This document shows positions 9,856 through 19,348 of a DNA stretch of 64,000 nt, piece by piece. The translations under genes were made by a program, and so were the position numbers. Source of the stretch: Mycolicibacter acidiphilus (GTDB taxonomy: Bacteria; Actinomycetota; Actinomycetes; Mycobacteriales; Mycobacteriaceae); NCBI RefSeq assembly GCF_018455725.1, contig NZ_JAHCLR010000015.1, positions 55,705-119,704 of the forward strand, in the 5' to 3' direction. Below the pieces are notes generated by a model that ran no database searches, was not told where the DNA came from, and saw only the letters and a list, made by a program, of their open reading frames with translations. Each line of letters opens with the position of its first letter. Positions within the stretch are counted from its first letter, which is position 1.

Positions 9856-11376
9856 TCAGGCCCCGAAGAAGTTGAACGCGTCGAAGCCGGCGCCGACCAG
9901 GCCGAGCAGGCCCTCCCCGGGGATCGCCGCGCCGGTCAGGATCGCGTCCGGCCCCAGGATGTCGCTGACGTTCAGCGAGGTGGCCAGATCGTTCCACCCG
10001 GTGAGCAGCAGGTGGTCGACCTGGTTGATCAGGTCGTAGCCGGTGATCACCTGCAGCGTGTCGATGATGCCGGTGATCGTGCTGATGTCACCGGCGCTCA
10101 GCGTGCCGCCGCTGGCGGCGGCCGCCACATCCGCCCAGGGGGCGACCAGGCTCTGGATCAGCGCGTTCTGCACGCCGGCCAGCATCTGCAGCGGATCCAT
10201 CTTCTCGAACAGCCCGGTGACGCTCGACGCGTCGGACAGCTCACCGAGCGGCGTCATCGCCCACGGCCCGCCGGCCACCCCGAACTCCTGCTGGAACGGA
10301 CTGCCCGCGATGTTGGCGCCGGCGGCGATCTTGAACATCCCGTTCACCTCGGGGTCGCCGGCGTTGCCGTAGCCCCAGTCGATGAACAGCCGCGCCCACG
10401 GCGAGAAGAAATCGCCGAAGAACTGCCCGGCGGTGCCGCCGTTGAACATGAACTGCAGGATCGGCAGGTTCTCCGGGATCATGTAGAAGTTGGCGTCGCC
10501 GATCGTGCCGATGTTGACCGCGCTGGCGAGTTCGTCGGGGGTGTAGCTGGGGTAGAACCCGTGCACGGTCTCGATGCCGATCAGTGCGTTGATGACGGCC
10601 AGGATGTTGGTCGGATCCTGCGGGAAGTTCGCCCAGCCGTCGTATTCGCCGGTGTAGATGTCGGTCGGGATGTGGTCGGTGGGGGTCGGCGCGAGGCCCA
10701 CCGGGATGTTGACGAACGGGACGTGCTGCGGGGTGGGCGTCAGGCTGAAGTGCCCGACGCCGTCGGGGAACTGGAAGCGATCCAGAATCCCGCCGATCGG
10801 GTTGTTCGGGTCGCCGATCAGCACCAGGTGCAGGTTGCCCAGCTGGTCCATGGTCGGATACCCGGCCTTGCCGGCGTTGTCGATCAGGTTGTTCGCCTCG
10901 ATGGTGGCGATCGTGGCGCTCTGCGAGTAGCCGAACACCGTGACGTTGTCGCCGGCGGTGAGCTGCGGCAGGATCGCGCCGTTGAGGTTGGCGACGCCCT
11001 GGTCCAGCGACTGGCCGAAGTTCAGTGGCGGCTGCCCGGGGATGCAGACGAACGGGCAGAACTGCTCGGGGGTGGTCAGCCCCTGGAAGTGGTACCCGTC
11101 GAACGTCGGCTGGCCGGCGAACAGCGGCGACGACGGCTGCAGGTAGCGGTCGAGCACCGCACCCAGGTAACCGCCGACGGTCGGGTCGGGCTGGCCGGTG
11201 CCGCTCATCACCCAGCCCTCGTCGGCGAGCAGCCGGATCTGCGCCATCAGCTGCTCGGCGAACCGTTCCGCGCCGACCATGACGGCCGACGTCAGCGCCG
11301 ACGTCACCCCGAGCACGACCGCGCAGAGCAGTGATAGGGCCGCAACCCCCAGGGGACGAAGCCGCACAGCGATCAT
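9856..11376 (-). CDS. Secreted PE-PPE-domain serine hydrolase (no PE/PPE leader)
   Basis: This 506-residue protein has an N-terminal hydrophobic signal or anchor segment ([20 protein letters not shown], about residues 9-28). It continues with an alpha/beta-hydrolase domain of the PE-PPE type found in mycobacterial cell-envelope esterases. The nucleophile motif is GYSQSA (about residue 150), followed by [19 protein letters not shown] and [15 protein letters not shown], both typical of the family. A long helical C-terminal region follows. There is no PE or PPE domain, so it is likely exported by the general secretion pathway rather than ESX. The likely activity is an esterase or lipase on envelope lipids, with the substrate unknown. 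The gene is divergent from the Rv3311-like gene and occupies the place where M. tuberculosis has sapM. Confidence 0.8.
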   Translation of the reverse strand: MIAVRLRPLGVAALSLLCAVVLGVTSALTSAVMVGAERFAEQLMAQIRLLADEGWVMSGTGQPDPTVGGYLGAVLDRYLQPSSPLFAGQPTFDGYHFQGLTTPEQFCPFVCIPGQPPLNFGQSLDQGVANLNGAILPQLTAGDNVTVFGYSQSATIATIEANNLIDNAGKAGYPTMDQLGNLHLVLIGDPNNPIGGILDRFQFPDGVGHFSLTPTPQHVPFVNIPVGLAPTPTDHIPTDIYTGEYDGWANFPQDPTNILAVINALIGIETVHGFYPSYTPDELASAVNIGTIGDANFYMIPENLPILQFMFNGGTAGQFFGDFFSPWARLFIDWGYGNAGDPEVNGMFKIAAGANIAGSPFQQEFGVAGGPWAMTPLGELSDASSVTGLFEKMDPLQMLAGVQNALIQSLVAPWADVAAAASGGTLSAGDISTITGIIDTLQVITGYDLINQVDHLLLTGWNDLATSLNVSDILGPDAILTGAAIPGEGLLGLVGAGFDAFNFFGA

Positions 11377-11562
11377 CGGGACCTCCCACCCGCGACGTTG
11401 TGCATCCTCTCACACAACATTCAGCACTGTGACCTTAAACACATTTCAGTGGTTCAGCCAATACCCGCCACGCGGAATTCTCCGATTCCGCTCGGTAAAA
11501 CAGGTGCGGGTTGGCCGAATCCGGGTCCGGGGGCCGTCGGACGCATCGTTATTCTGTGCGCC

Positions 11563-12828
11563 ATGGCTGCTGACCTCGTCCCGATCCGCCTCTCGGTGAC
11601 CGCCGGTGACCGCTACACCCTGTGGGCGCCCCGGTGGCGCGACTCCGGGGACGAGTGGGAGGCGTTCCTCGGCAAGGGGGACGACCTCTACGGCTTCGAC
11701 ACCGCGGCCGAACTGGCCGGGTTCGTGCGGACCAACAGCGACAACGACCTGGCCGACCACCCCGGCTGGGAGCGGCTGACCCAGGCCAACGCCCACAAGC
11801 TGAACCCCACGAAGGATCACCGGTTCGACCTGATCGCGGTCGAGGAACTGCTGACCGGCAAGCCCACCAAGAAGTCGGTGCAGGCGCTGGCGTCGGCGAT
11901 GGAGATCGTGTCGTCGATCGGCACGGTCTGCGATCTGACCCCGGTGACGAAGTTCTTCAACGGCAACCCCAACCTGGGCACCCTGGCCGGCGGGGTGGAG
12001 AACTTCAGCGGTCGCGCCGGCCGCAAGCGGTGGACGGCGATCGCCGACGTCATCGGGCACAACTGGGACGGCGTGCTGGCCGCGATCGAGGGCGTGCTGG
12101 CCACCCCCGACGTCGACGCCGCCGCGGCGGCCCGGGCCGCCGACGAACTCGTCGAGCCCGCGCCGGAGGAGACGGAACCGGAGACCGCCGAGGACTCGGA
12201 GGCCTCAGAGAACACAGCGACCGCGTCGGCCGAGGCCGGCGACGACCACACCGCCGGCGACCGGCTGGTGCTCGGCGGCGACGCCGACTTCTGGAGCAAG
12301 GTCGGCATCGACCCGATCCGGATCATGACCGACAGCGGGACGTTCTTCACACTGCGCTGCTACCTGGGCGACCAGCCGGTCTTCCTGGGCCGCAACGGCC
12401 GGATCAGCGTGTTCGGCTCCGAGCGCGCCCTGGCCCGGTACCTGGCCGACGAGCACGACCACGACCTGTCCGACCTGAGCACCTACGACGACATCCGCAC
12501 CGCCGCCACCGACGGGTCGCTGGCCATCGACATCACCGACGACAACGTCTACGTGCTGTCCGGGCTCGACGACGACCTGACCGACGGCCCCGACGCGGTG
12601 GATCGCGAACAGCTGGAGCTGGCGGTCGAGTTCTTGCAGGACGTCGGCACCTACGCCGAGGACGGCATCGTCGAGAAGACCCTGCAGTCCGACCAGCCGC
12701 TGGGCAAGCTGGTGGCCTACGTGCTCGACCCGGAGTCCAACTCCGAACCGCAGCGGCCGTTCGCGCCCGCCGTCAAGGGCTGGGAACAGCTTGAGCAGTT
12801 CGTGCAGTCGAGGTTGCGACGCGAATAA
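11563..12828 (+). CDS. Rv3311-like conserved actinobacterial protein
   Basis: This 421-residue acidic cytosolic protein has no signal peptide or membrane segment. It starts MAADLVPIRLSVTAGDRYTLWAPRWRD. Two similar halves (WRDSGDEWEAFLGKGDDLYGFDTAAELAGF and GRISVFGSERALARYLADEH) suggest a repeated fold, joined by a low-complexity Glu/Ala/Thr linker (about residues 190-240). Position and length match M. tuberculosis Rv3311, whose function is unknown to me. ATG 11563 was chosen because the upstream in-frame stretch is of non-coding character. Confidence 0.8.
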   Translation: MAADLVPIRLSVTAGDRYTLWAPRWRDSGDEWEAFLGKGDDLYGFDTAAELAGFVRTNSDNDLADHPGWERLTQANAHKLNPTKDHRFDLIAVEELLTGKPTKKSVQALASAMEIVSSIGTVCDLTPVTKFFNGNPNLGTLAGGVENFSGRAGRKRWTAIADVIGHNWDGVLAAIEGVLATPDVDAAAAARAADELVEPAPEETEPETAEDSEASENTATASAEAGDDHTAGDRLVLGGDADFWSKVGIDPIRIMTDSGTFFTLRCYLGDQPVFLGRNGRISVFGSERALARYLADEHDHDLSDLSTYDDIRTAATDGSLAIDITDDNVYVLSGLDDDLTDGPDAVDREQLELAVEFLQDVGTYAEDGIVEKTLQSDQPLGKLVAYVLDPESNSEPQRPFAPAVKGWEQLEQFVQSRLRRE

Positions 12829-12908
12829 TCCGCTCCGGACCGCGCTTCAACAATTCACTGCGATTACCGGACATTTGCGTGATTTCATTGCCGGGCAGAC
12901 GTAACCCA

Positions 12909-12938
12909 GATAACATCTGGCCGGATAACATCTGGCCG
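12909..12938 (+). repeat. Perfect 15-bp tandem duplication upstream of the LGFP lipoprotein gene
   Basis: The unit GATAACATCTGGCCG occurs twice without a gap (12909-12923 and 12924-12938), 43 bp before the lipoprotein start codon. It is AT-richer than its surroundings. TATA-like content (GATAAC) repeated at one-and-a-half helical turns could be a duplicated promoter element or regulator site. No function is established. Confidence 0.8.
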
Positions 12939-12980
12939 GGCCGTGTGGGTTGCGCGCCCTCCACCTCGAAAGGACTACAT

Positions 12981-13541
12981 ATGCGTAAGGCAACGCAGCG
13001 AGCCGCAGCGGTCTCCGCGGCAGTAGTGGGGATCGCCCTCATCGGCACAGGATGCAGCGCTACCAAGGAGAAGGCCGACGAGGCGCTGAGCTCGGCCAGT
13101 TCGGTGGCATCGTCCGCCAGTTCGGTGATCTCCTCCGCGGTCAGCAAGCCGGAGGAGGGCGAAGCTGCCAGCTCCACCGAGATGACCGGTGCGGACGGCA
13201 AGGAGTACACCGTCGCCGGCCCGATCCTGGCCAAGCTCGACTCCCTGGACGCCACCGCCAAGCAGGACCTGGGTGAGCCGACCGGCAACGAGCAGAAGAA
13301 CCCTGACGGCGGCGTCTACCAGCAGTTCGACGGCGGCGTGATCGTGCACACCACCCGGTCCTACGTGGTGTGGGGCAAGATCCGCGACAAGTGGAACGAG
13401 CTGGGCGGCTCGCAGGGCAAGCTCGGATACCCGACCAGCGACGAGACCACCGCTGCTGACGGCGTCAAGCAGACCACCTTCGAGCACGGCATCGTCACCT
13501 GGAAGCCGGGCGACGCCGAGGCCACGGTCGTCGAGCACTGA
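12981..13541 (+). CDS. LGFP-repeat lipoprotein
   Basis: This 186-residue exported protein starts at ATG 12981, with AAAGGA 9 nt upstream. A basic N-terminus and hydrophobic stretch end at a lipobox-like GTGC with the modified Cys at about residue 24. A Ser/Ala-rich linker (SSASSVASSASSV) leads to a C-terminal LGFP-type repeat (GGVYQQFDGGVIVHT, GKIRDKWNELGGSQGKLGYPTSDE), which binds the cell wall in corynebacterial mycolyltransferases. The likely role is as a cell-envelope anchored structural protein. A strong hairpin terminator follows. Confidence 0.82.
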   Translation: MRKATQRAAAVSAAVVGIALIGTGCSATKEKADEALSSASSVASSASSVISSAVSKPEEGEAASSTEMTGADGKEYTVAGPILAKLDSLDATAKQDLGEPTGNEQKNPDGGVYQQFDGGVIVHTTRSYVVWGKIRDKWNELGGSQGKLGYPTSDETTAADGVKQTTFEHGIVTWKPGDAEATVVEH

Positions 13542-13549
13542 TCTAAGGC

Positions 13550-13588
13550 CGAAAGCCGGGTAACCGCGGTGCGGTTGCCCGGCTTTCG
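13550..13588 (+). terminator. Intrinsic-type terminator after the LGFP lipoprotein gene
   Basis: An 18-bp inverted repeat (CGAAAGCCGGG... against ...CCCGGCTTTCG, with one G-U pair) closes a 3-nt loop and is followed by ACGTTTT. It lies 9 nt past the stop codon and may also terminate transcription arriving from the convergent add gene. Confidence 0.85.
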
Positions 13589-13674
13589 ACGTTTTCGCCA
13601 CAACCCTTTCCCACGGCCGGGCACAGTTGTCCGGCCTTTCCTGGGCGAATGCCGACCAACTGTGCACGCTCGCG

Positions 13675-14772
13675 TTATGCCGGACGCTCCAGTTCCGCGT
13701 AACGCGGTTTGATCACCTCTTCAATGATCTCCACTCGCTGATCGAATCCGATGAACGCCGACTTCATCGCATTGACCGTGAACCGCCGCAGATCATTCCA
13801 GCCATAGCCGAACGTCTCGGCCAGCACCAGCATCTCCTTGCTCATCGAGGTGTTGCTCATCAGCCGATTGTCGGTGTTCACCGTCACCCGGAACCGGGCC
13901 CGGGACAGCAGATCGAACGGGTGCTCGGCGATGCTGCGCACAGCGCCGGTCTGCACGTTCGAACTGGGGCAGAGTTCCAGCGGAATCCGCTTGTCCCGCA
14001 GGATCGCCGCCAGCCGGCCCAACCGCAGGCTGCCGCCGTCCGGGTCCACTGCGATGTCGTCGGCGATGCGCACCCCGTGCCCGAGTCGGTCGGCGCCGCA
14101 GAACGCGACCGCCTCATGAATCGACGGCAGCCCGAACGCCTCACCGGCGTGAATGGTGAACCGGGCGTTGTTGTCACGCATGTACTCGAAGGCGTCCAGG
14201 TGCCGGCTGGGCGGGAACCCGGCCTCGGCGCCGGCGATGTCGAACCCCACCACCCCGAGGTCCCGGAACCGGATCGCCAGTTCGGCGATCTCCCGGGACA
14301 GCGCGGCGTGCCGCATCGCGGTGACCAGGCAGCGCACCACGATGGGCCGCCCGGCGGCGGCGGCCGCCCGCTCCCCGTCGGCGAACCCCGCCAGCACCGC
14401 CTCGACCACCTCGTCGAACGACAGTCCGCGTTCGATGTGCAGTTCCGGGGCGAACCGGACCTCGGCGTAGACCACCGAGTCGGCGGCCAGGTCTTCCACG
14501 CATTCGACGGCGACCCGGTGCAGCGCCTCGGGGGTCTGCATCACCGCGACGGTGTGGCTGAACGGCTCCAGGTAGCGCTCCAGCGACCCGCTGTGCGTCT
14601 GGGTGTGGAACCAGCGCGCCAGGGTGTCGGCGTCGGTGGCCGGCAGCCCGTCGTAGCCGATCTGCCCGGCGATGTCCAAGACGGTGGCCGGCCGCAGCCC
14701 GCCGTCCAGGTGATCGTGCAGCAGCGCCTTGGGTGCGCGGCGGATCTGCTCCAGGGTGATCGGGGTGCTCAT
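13675..14772 (-). CDS. add: Adenosine deaminase
   Basis: The enzyme deaminates adenosine and deoxyadenosine to inosine (purine salvage). In the 365 residues the zinc motif [10 protein letters not shown] is at the N-terminus, with substrate/metal His in [10 protein letters not shown] (about residue 205), [24 protein letters not shown] and VNTDNRLMS. It is the last gene of a cdd-deoA-add operon in which each stop overlaps the next start by 4 bp. The inosine formed would feed PunA. Confidence 0.95.
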   Translation of the reverse strand: MSTPITLEQIRRAPKALLHDHLDGGLRPATVLDIAGQIGYDGLPATDADTLARWFHTQTHSGSLERYLEPFSHTVAVMQTPEALHRVAVECVEDLAADSVVYAEVRFAPELHIERGLSFDEVVEAVLAGFADGERAAAAAGRPIVVRCLVTAMRHAALSREIAELAIRFRDLGVVGFDIAGAEAGFPPSRHLDAFEYMRDNNARFTIHAGEAFGLPSIHEAVAFCGADRLGHGVRIADDIAVDPDGGSLRLGRLAAILRDKRIPLELCPSSNVQTGAVRSIAEHPFDLLSRARFRVTVNTDNRLMSNTSMSKEMLVLAETFGYGWNDLRRFTVNAMKSAFIGFDQRVEIIEEVIKPRYAELERPA

Positions 14773-16052
14773 CGGCCGATCCGCTCGATCACCAGCGGCC
14801 GGGTGGCCGGTGCCTCGGTGACGACGGCGTAGCCGCCGTCGAGTTCGGCCAGCGCCGGACCGAAGCGTGCCGGTGTGTCGGTGTAGAGGGTGAACAGCGG
14901 CTCCCCGGCGGTCACCGGTTCACCGGGTCGCCGGTGGATCCGCACCCCGGCCCCGGCCTGCACCGGTTCCCCGGGCCGGGACCTGCCCGCGCCCAACCGC
15001 CACGCCGTCATTGCCACCGCCATCGCGTCGATGTCCCCCATTGTGCCGCCCCGGGACGCGGTCACGGTCTCCGAACACGCGGCCACCGGCAGGCCGGCGG
15101 TCAGGTCACCGTCCTGCGCGGCGATCAGCGCGGCGAACCGGTCCATCGCGGTGCCGTCGCGCAGCGTGGCCGCCGGGTCGACGCCGTCGAGGCCGGCCAG
15201 CGCCAGCATCTCCGCCGCCAGGGTCAGGGTCAGCTCGACCACGTCGGCCGGCCCGCCGCCGGCTAGCACGGCCAGGGACTCCTCCACCTCCAGTGCGTTG
15301 CCGACGGTGCCGCCCAGCGGGCCGTTCATGTCGGTGAGCAGGGCGCGGGTCGGCACGCCGTGTGCCGCCCCGAGTTCGATCATGATCCGGGCCAGCTCAC
15401 CGGCCTGCGCGGCGGACTTCATGAACGCCCCGGCGCCCACCTTCACATCGAGCATCAGGGCCCCGGCGCCCTCCGCCAGCTTCTTACTCATCACCGAGCT
15501 GGCGATCAGTGGCAGCGAGTCGACGGTGGCGGTGATGTCTCGCAGCGCATACAGCCGGGCGTCGGCCGGGGCCAGCGCGCCGGCCGCGAAGATCGCGGCG
15601 CCGACGTCGTCGAGCTGGGCCCGGATCCGCTCCCTGGACAGCGTCGCGGTGAACCCGGCGATCGACTCCAGCTTGTCCAGGGTGCCGCCGGTGTGGCCGA
15701 GTCCGCGCCCGGAGGCCTGCGGCACGGCAGCGCCGCACGCGGCGACGACCGCGACCAGCGGCAGCGTGATCTTGTCACCGACCCCGCCGGTGGAGTGCTT
15801 GTCCACGGTGGGGCGACCCAGATCCGCGAAGTCGTAGCACTCCCCGGAGGCGACCATCGCCGCCGTCCAGCGGGCCGTCTCCGCCGGGTCCATGCCGCGC
15901 AGGAAGATCGCCATCAGCAGCGCCGCCATCTGCTCCTCGGCGACGATCCCGGCGGTGTAGGCGTCGATCAGCCAGTCGATCGCGGCGTCGTCGAGCCGGC
16001 CCCCGTCGCGCTTGAGCCGGATCAGGGTCGGGGCGTCGAAGGCGGGCGTCAC
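14769..16052 (-). CDS. deoA: Thymidine phosphorylase
   Basis: The enzyme phosphorolyses thymidine/deoxyuridine to base and 2-deoxyribose-1-phosphate. With GTG 16052 the protein has 427 residues and begins [18 protein letters not shown]. Signature blocks are [16 protein letters not shown] (about residues 80-95), [17 protein letters not shown] and [18 protein letters not shown]. The start overlaps the cdd stop (GTGA), and the stop overlaps the add start (ATGA). Confidence 0.95.
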   Translation of the reverse strand: MTPAFDAPTLIRLKRDGGRLDDAAIDWLIDAYTAGIVAEEQMAALLMAIFLRGMDPAETARWTAAMVASGECYDFADLGRPTVDKHSTGGVGDKITLPLVAVVAACGAAVPQASGRGLGHTGGTLDKLESIAGFTATLSRERIRAQLDDVGAAIFAAGALAPADARLYALRDITATVDSLPLIASSVMSKKLAEGAGALMLDVKVGAGAFMKSAAQAGELARIMIELGAAHGVPTRALLTDMNGPLGGTVGNALEVEESLAVLAGGGPADVVELTLTLAAEMLALAGLDGVDPAATLRDGTAMDRFAALIAAQDGDLTAGLPVAACSETVTASRGGTMGDIDAMAVAMTAWRLGAGRSRPGEPVQAGAGVRIHRRPGEPVTAGEPLFTLYTDTPARFGPALAELDGGYAVVTEAPATRPLVIERIGR

Positions 16053-16441
16053 GGCAGCGCCTCCGGGCCGAAGGCGTCCGGCAGCAGCTCGCCCAGCGGG
16101 CGCGGACTCACCGGGTGGTCGATCAGCAGCTCCGGCCCGCCGTGTTCGAGCAGCACCTGCCGGCATCGGCCGCACGGCATCAGTGGGTTCCCAGTGCTGT
16201 CACAGCAACTCAGCGCGACCAGCCGGCCGCCCCCTGCGGCGTGCAGCGCGGACACCACCCCGCACTCCGCGCACAGGCCGAGCCCATATGAGACATTTTC
16301 CACATTGCAGCCGGTGAGCACCGCGCCGTCGGCGGTCAGCGCGGCCGCCCCCACCAGCAGCCGGGAATACGGCGCGTAACCGTGCTGAGCGACATCAATT
16401 GCCTTGCGCCGCAGCAGATTCCAATCAACATCGACGGGCAC
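16049..16441 (-). CDS. cdd: Cytidine deaminase
   Basis: This zinc enzyme converts cytidine/deoxycytidine to uridine/deoxyuridine. Zinc ligands are in CAECG and PCGRCRQVLLE, and the substrate motif is GCNVENVSYGLGLC. With GTG 16441 it has 130 residues and the usual VDWNLLRR start. A longer start at GTG 16480 is possible. It is the first gene of the cdd-deoA-add operon and is divergent from sdhC across about 200 bp, which must hold both promoters. Confidence 0.93.
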   Translation of the reverse strand: MPVDVDWNLLRRKAIDVAQHGYAPYSRLLVGAAALTADGAVLTGCNVENVSYGLGLCAECGVVSALHAAGGGRLVALSCCDSTGNPLMPCGRCRQVLLEHGGPELLIDHPVSPRPLGELLPDAFGPEALP

Positions 16442-16640
16442 GTCAATCGCGCCCAGGTTGCTTCGAGCGCATCGCGCCACCCCGTCCGTCCGTCGTCAAT
16501 CGTCGGAATCCACCCTAACTTCGCCGACCGCTACTCATCGGTAACCGCAATGTGGTCATTACGGACCTGTGGATGGGTTTAGAGTCCATTCGAGGGTTTT
16601 TTGTTCGACGGTAATCACAGCGATGGCGTTGGAGGCGCTG

Positions 16641-17093
16641 ATGACGGCGACATCCGCCGATGCGACCGGATCGCCCGGGAAGCAGGCCGCACGGCCGCGA
16701 CCCCGGCGACAGAGTCTGTACAAGGGCGATCCCGGGATGTGGGCGTTCGCCCTGCACCGGATCACCGGCGCGACGATTTTCTTCTTCCTGTTCGTGCATG
16801 TGCTCGACACCGCCCTGGTGCGGGTCAGCCCGGAGGCCTACACCGAGGTCATCGCGACCTACAAGACCCCGATCGTCGGGCTGATGGAACTCGGCCTGGT
16901 GGCCGCGGTGCTCTTCCACGGCCTCAACGGCGTCCGGGTCATCCTGATCGACTTCTGGTGGCTGGGCTGCAAGTACCAGCGGCAGATGTTCTGGGCGGTC
17001 GGCGCGATCTGGCTGGTCGTGATGGTCCCGGTCGTGGTTCGGATCGGCATGCACATGGCGGAACGTTTCGGGTGGATTGGACACGGTCTATGA
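16641..17093 (+). CDS. sdhC: Succinate dehydrogenase cytochrome b556 subunit SdhC
   Basis: This membrane anchor subunit of complex II carries a heme ligand and part of the quinone site (150 residues). After a 40-residue basic cytoplasmic tail come three transmembrane helices. The first holds the conserved HRITGATIFFFLFVHVLD (heme-side His), the second LMELGLVAAVLFHGLNGVR, and the third WAVGAIWLVVMVPVVV. ATG 16641 has GGAGG 5 nt upstream, better than ATG 16623. The stop overlaps the sdhD start (ATGA). Confidence 0.92.
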   Translation: MTATSADATGSPGKQAARPRPRRQSLYKGDPGMWAFALHRITGATIFFFLFVHVLDTALVRVSPEAYTEVIATYKTPIVGLMELGLVAAVLFHGLNGVRVILIDFWWLGCKYQRQMFWAVGAIWLVVMVPVVVRIGMHMAERFGWIGHGL

Positions 17094-17557
17094 GCACACC
17101 TGACCTGCAACTCGGCCGGGGCGACCGCGCGCCGATCATGGCCCCCGACCGCGACCGGCCGGCCAACCTGGGCAACCCGCGCTCGCCGCACCGGCACTCC
17201 GGGATGCCCAACTTCGAGAAGTACACCTGGCTGTTCATGCGGTTCTCCGGAGCCGTGCTGATCTTCCTGGTGCTCGGTCACCTGTTCATCATGCTGATGT
17301 GGCAGAACGGTGTGTACCGGATCGACTTCAACTACGTCGCGGAGCGCTGGCGCTCGCCGTTCTGGCAGATCTGGGATCTGACCCTGCTCTGGCTCGCGGA
17401 GCTGCACGGCGGCAACGGCCTGCGCACGATCATCGGGGACTACACCCGCAGCGACCGCAGCCGGTTCTGGCTGCTGAGCCTGCTGCTGATCTCGATGATC
17501 TTCACGCTCGGCATCGGCACGTACGTGCTGCTGAGCTTCGACGCAAACATCTCTTGA
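17090..17557 (+). CDS. sdhD: Succinate dehydrogenase membrane anchor SdhD
   Basis: This is the second membrane anchor of complex II (155 residues). A hydrophilic N-terminus of about 45 residues is followed by three helices: FMRFSGAVLIFLVLGHLFIM (heme-facing His), LLWLAELHGGNGLRTII, and FWLLSLLLISMIFTLGIGTY. ATG 17090 is coupled to sdhC, and sdhA follows after 36 bp. Confidence 0.92.
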   Translation: MSTPDLQLGRGDRAPIMAPDRDRPANLGNPRSPHRHSGMPNFEKYTWLFMRFSGAVLIFLVLGHLFIMLMWQNGVYRIDFNYVAERWRSPFWQIWDLTLLWLAELHGGNGLRTIIGDYTRSDRSRFWLLSLLLISMIFTLGIGTYVLLSFDANIS

Positions 17558-17593
17558 CAGTCCAAATCTCGGTAGCGAACAGGTGATATCGCG

Positions 17594-19348
17594 GTGATTC
17601 AGGAACATCGATACGACGTGGTGATCGTCGGCGCCGGCGGTGCCGGGATGCGTGCCGCCGTCGAGGCTGCGCCGCGGGCACGCACCGCGGTGCTGACCAA
17701 GCTCTACCCCACCCGCAGCCACACCGGCGCGGCCCAGGGCGGCATGTGCGCCGCGCTGGCCAACGTCGAGGACGACAACTGGGAGTGGCACGCCTTCGAC
17801 ACCGTCAAGGGCGGCGACTACCTCGCCGACCAGGACGCGGTGGAGATCATGGCCAAGGAGGCCATCGACGCGGTGCTGGACCTGGAGAACATGGGCATGC
17901 CGTTCTCCCGGACGCCGGAGGGCCGCATCGACCAGCGGCGGTTCGGCGGCCACACCCGCGACCACGGCAAGGCCCCGGTGCGCCGGTCCTGCTACGCCGC
18001 GGACCGCACCGGCCACATGATCCTGCAGACGCTGTACCAAAACTGCGTCAAGCACGACGTCGAGTTCTTCAACGAGTTCTACGTCCTGGACCTCTGCCTC
18101 ACCGACACGCCGACCGGCCCGGTCGCGACCGGCGTCGTCGCCTACGAGCTGGCCACCGGTGCGATCCACGTCTTCCACGCCAAGGCCATCGTGCTGGCCA
18201 CCGGCGGGTCAGGCCGGATGTACAAGACCACCTCCAACGCCCACACCCTCACCGGTGACGGCATGGGCGTGGTGTTCCGCAAGGGCCTGCCGCTGGAGGA
18301 CATGGAGTTCCACCAGTTCCACCCGACCGGCCTGGCCGGCCTGGGCATCCTGATCTCGGAGGCCGTGCGCGGCGAGGGCGGCCGGTTGCTCAACGCCGAC
18401 GGCGAGCGGTTCATGGAGCGCTACGCCCCGACGATCGTCGACCTGGCCCCGCGTGACATCGTCGCCCGCTCGATGGTGCTCGAGGTGCTGGAGGGCCGCG
18501 GCGCCGGCCCGAACAAGGACTACGTCTACATCGACGTGCGTCACCTCGGCGCGGACGTGCTGGAGGCGAAGCTGCCCGACATCACCGAGTTCGCCCGCAC
18601 CTACCTGGGCGTGGACCCGGTCAAGGAGCTGGTGCCGGTCTACCCGACCTGCCACTACGTGATGGGTGGTATCCCGACCACGATCACCGGGCAGGTGCTG
18701 CGCGACAACACCAACACGGTGCCGGGCCTGTACGCGGCCGGCGAATGCGCCTGCGTGTCGGTGCACGGCGCCAACCGGCTGGGCACCAACTCGCTGCTGG
18801 ACATCAACGTGTTCGGTCGCCGGGCCGGGATCGCCGCCGCCGAGTACGCCAACAACCACGAGTTCGTGGAGATGCCGGAGAACCCCTCCGACATGGTGGT
18901 CAACTGGGTCGGCGCCATCCTCTCCGAGCACGGCAACGAGCGGGTCGCCGACATCCGCACCGCGCTGCAGCAGACGATGGACAACAACGCCGCCGTCTTC
19001 CGCACCGAGGACACCCTCAAGCAGGCGCTCAAGGACGTGCAGGCGCTCAAGGAGCGGTACTCGCGGATCACCGTGCACGACAAGGGCAAACGCTTCAACT
19101 CCGACCTGCTGGAGGCCATCGAGCTGGGCTTCCTGCTGGAACTCGCCGAGGTCACCGTCGTCGGCGCACTGAACCGTAAGGAGTCCCGCGGCGGGCACGC
19201 CCGCGAGGACTACCCGAACCGTGATGACGTCAACTACATGCGTCACACGATGGCCTACAAAGAGGGCCACGAACTGCTGAGCGACATCCGGCTGGACTGG
19301 AAGCCGGTCGTTCAGACCCGCTACGAGCCGAAGGAACGGAAGTACTGA
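17594..19348 (+). CDS. sdhA: Succinate dehydrogenase flavoprotein subunit SdhA
   Basis: This FAD-containing subunit oxidises succinate to fumarate (584 residues). Motifs are the dinucleotide-binding VVIVGAGGAGMRAAVEA, the covalent-FAD His in SHTGAAQGGMCA, the substrate-site HQFHPTGLAG, EAVRGEGGRLLN, and HGANRLGTNSLLDINVFG. GTG 17594 begins right before MIQEHRYDVVI-type sequence. The stop shares a base with the sdhB ATG. The sdhCDAB order and this length match the M. tuberculosis Sdh2 operon. Confidence 0.97.
   Translation: MIQEHRYDVVIVGAGGAGMRAAVEAAPRARTAVLTKLYPTRSHTGAAQGGMCAALANVEDDNWEWHAFDTVKGGDYLADQDAVEIMAKEAIDAVLDLENMGMPFSRTPEGRIDQRRFGGHTRDHGKAPVRRSCYAADRTGHMILQTLYQNCVKHDVEFFNEFYVLDLCLTDTPTGPVATGVVAYELATGAIHVFHAKAIVLATGGSGRMYKTTSNAHTLTGDGMGVVFRKGLPLEDMEFHQFHPTGLAGLGILISEAVRGEGGRLLNADGERFMERYAPTIVDLAPRDIVARSMVLEVLEGRGAGPNKDYVYIDVRHLGADVLEAKLPDITEFARTYLGVDPVKELVPVYPTCHYVMGGIPTTITGQVLRDNTNTVPGLYAAGECACVSVHGANRLGTNSLLDINVFGRRAGIAAAEYANNHEFVEMPENPSDMVVNWVGAILSEHGNERVADIRTALQQTMDNNAAVFRTEDTLKQALKDVQALKERYSRITVHDKGKRFNSDLLEAIELGFLLELAEVTVVGALNRKESRGGHAREDYPNRDDVNYMRHTMAYKEGHELLSDIRLDWKPVVQTRYEPKERKY

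Noticed and set aside
9856-11376. Possible PE or PPE protein
   Set aside because: It carries a PE-PPE hydrolase domain but starts with an ordinary signal peptide and lacks both PE and PPE domains.
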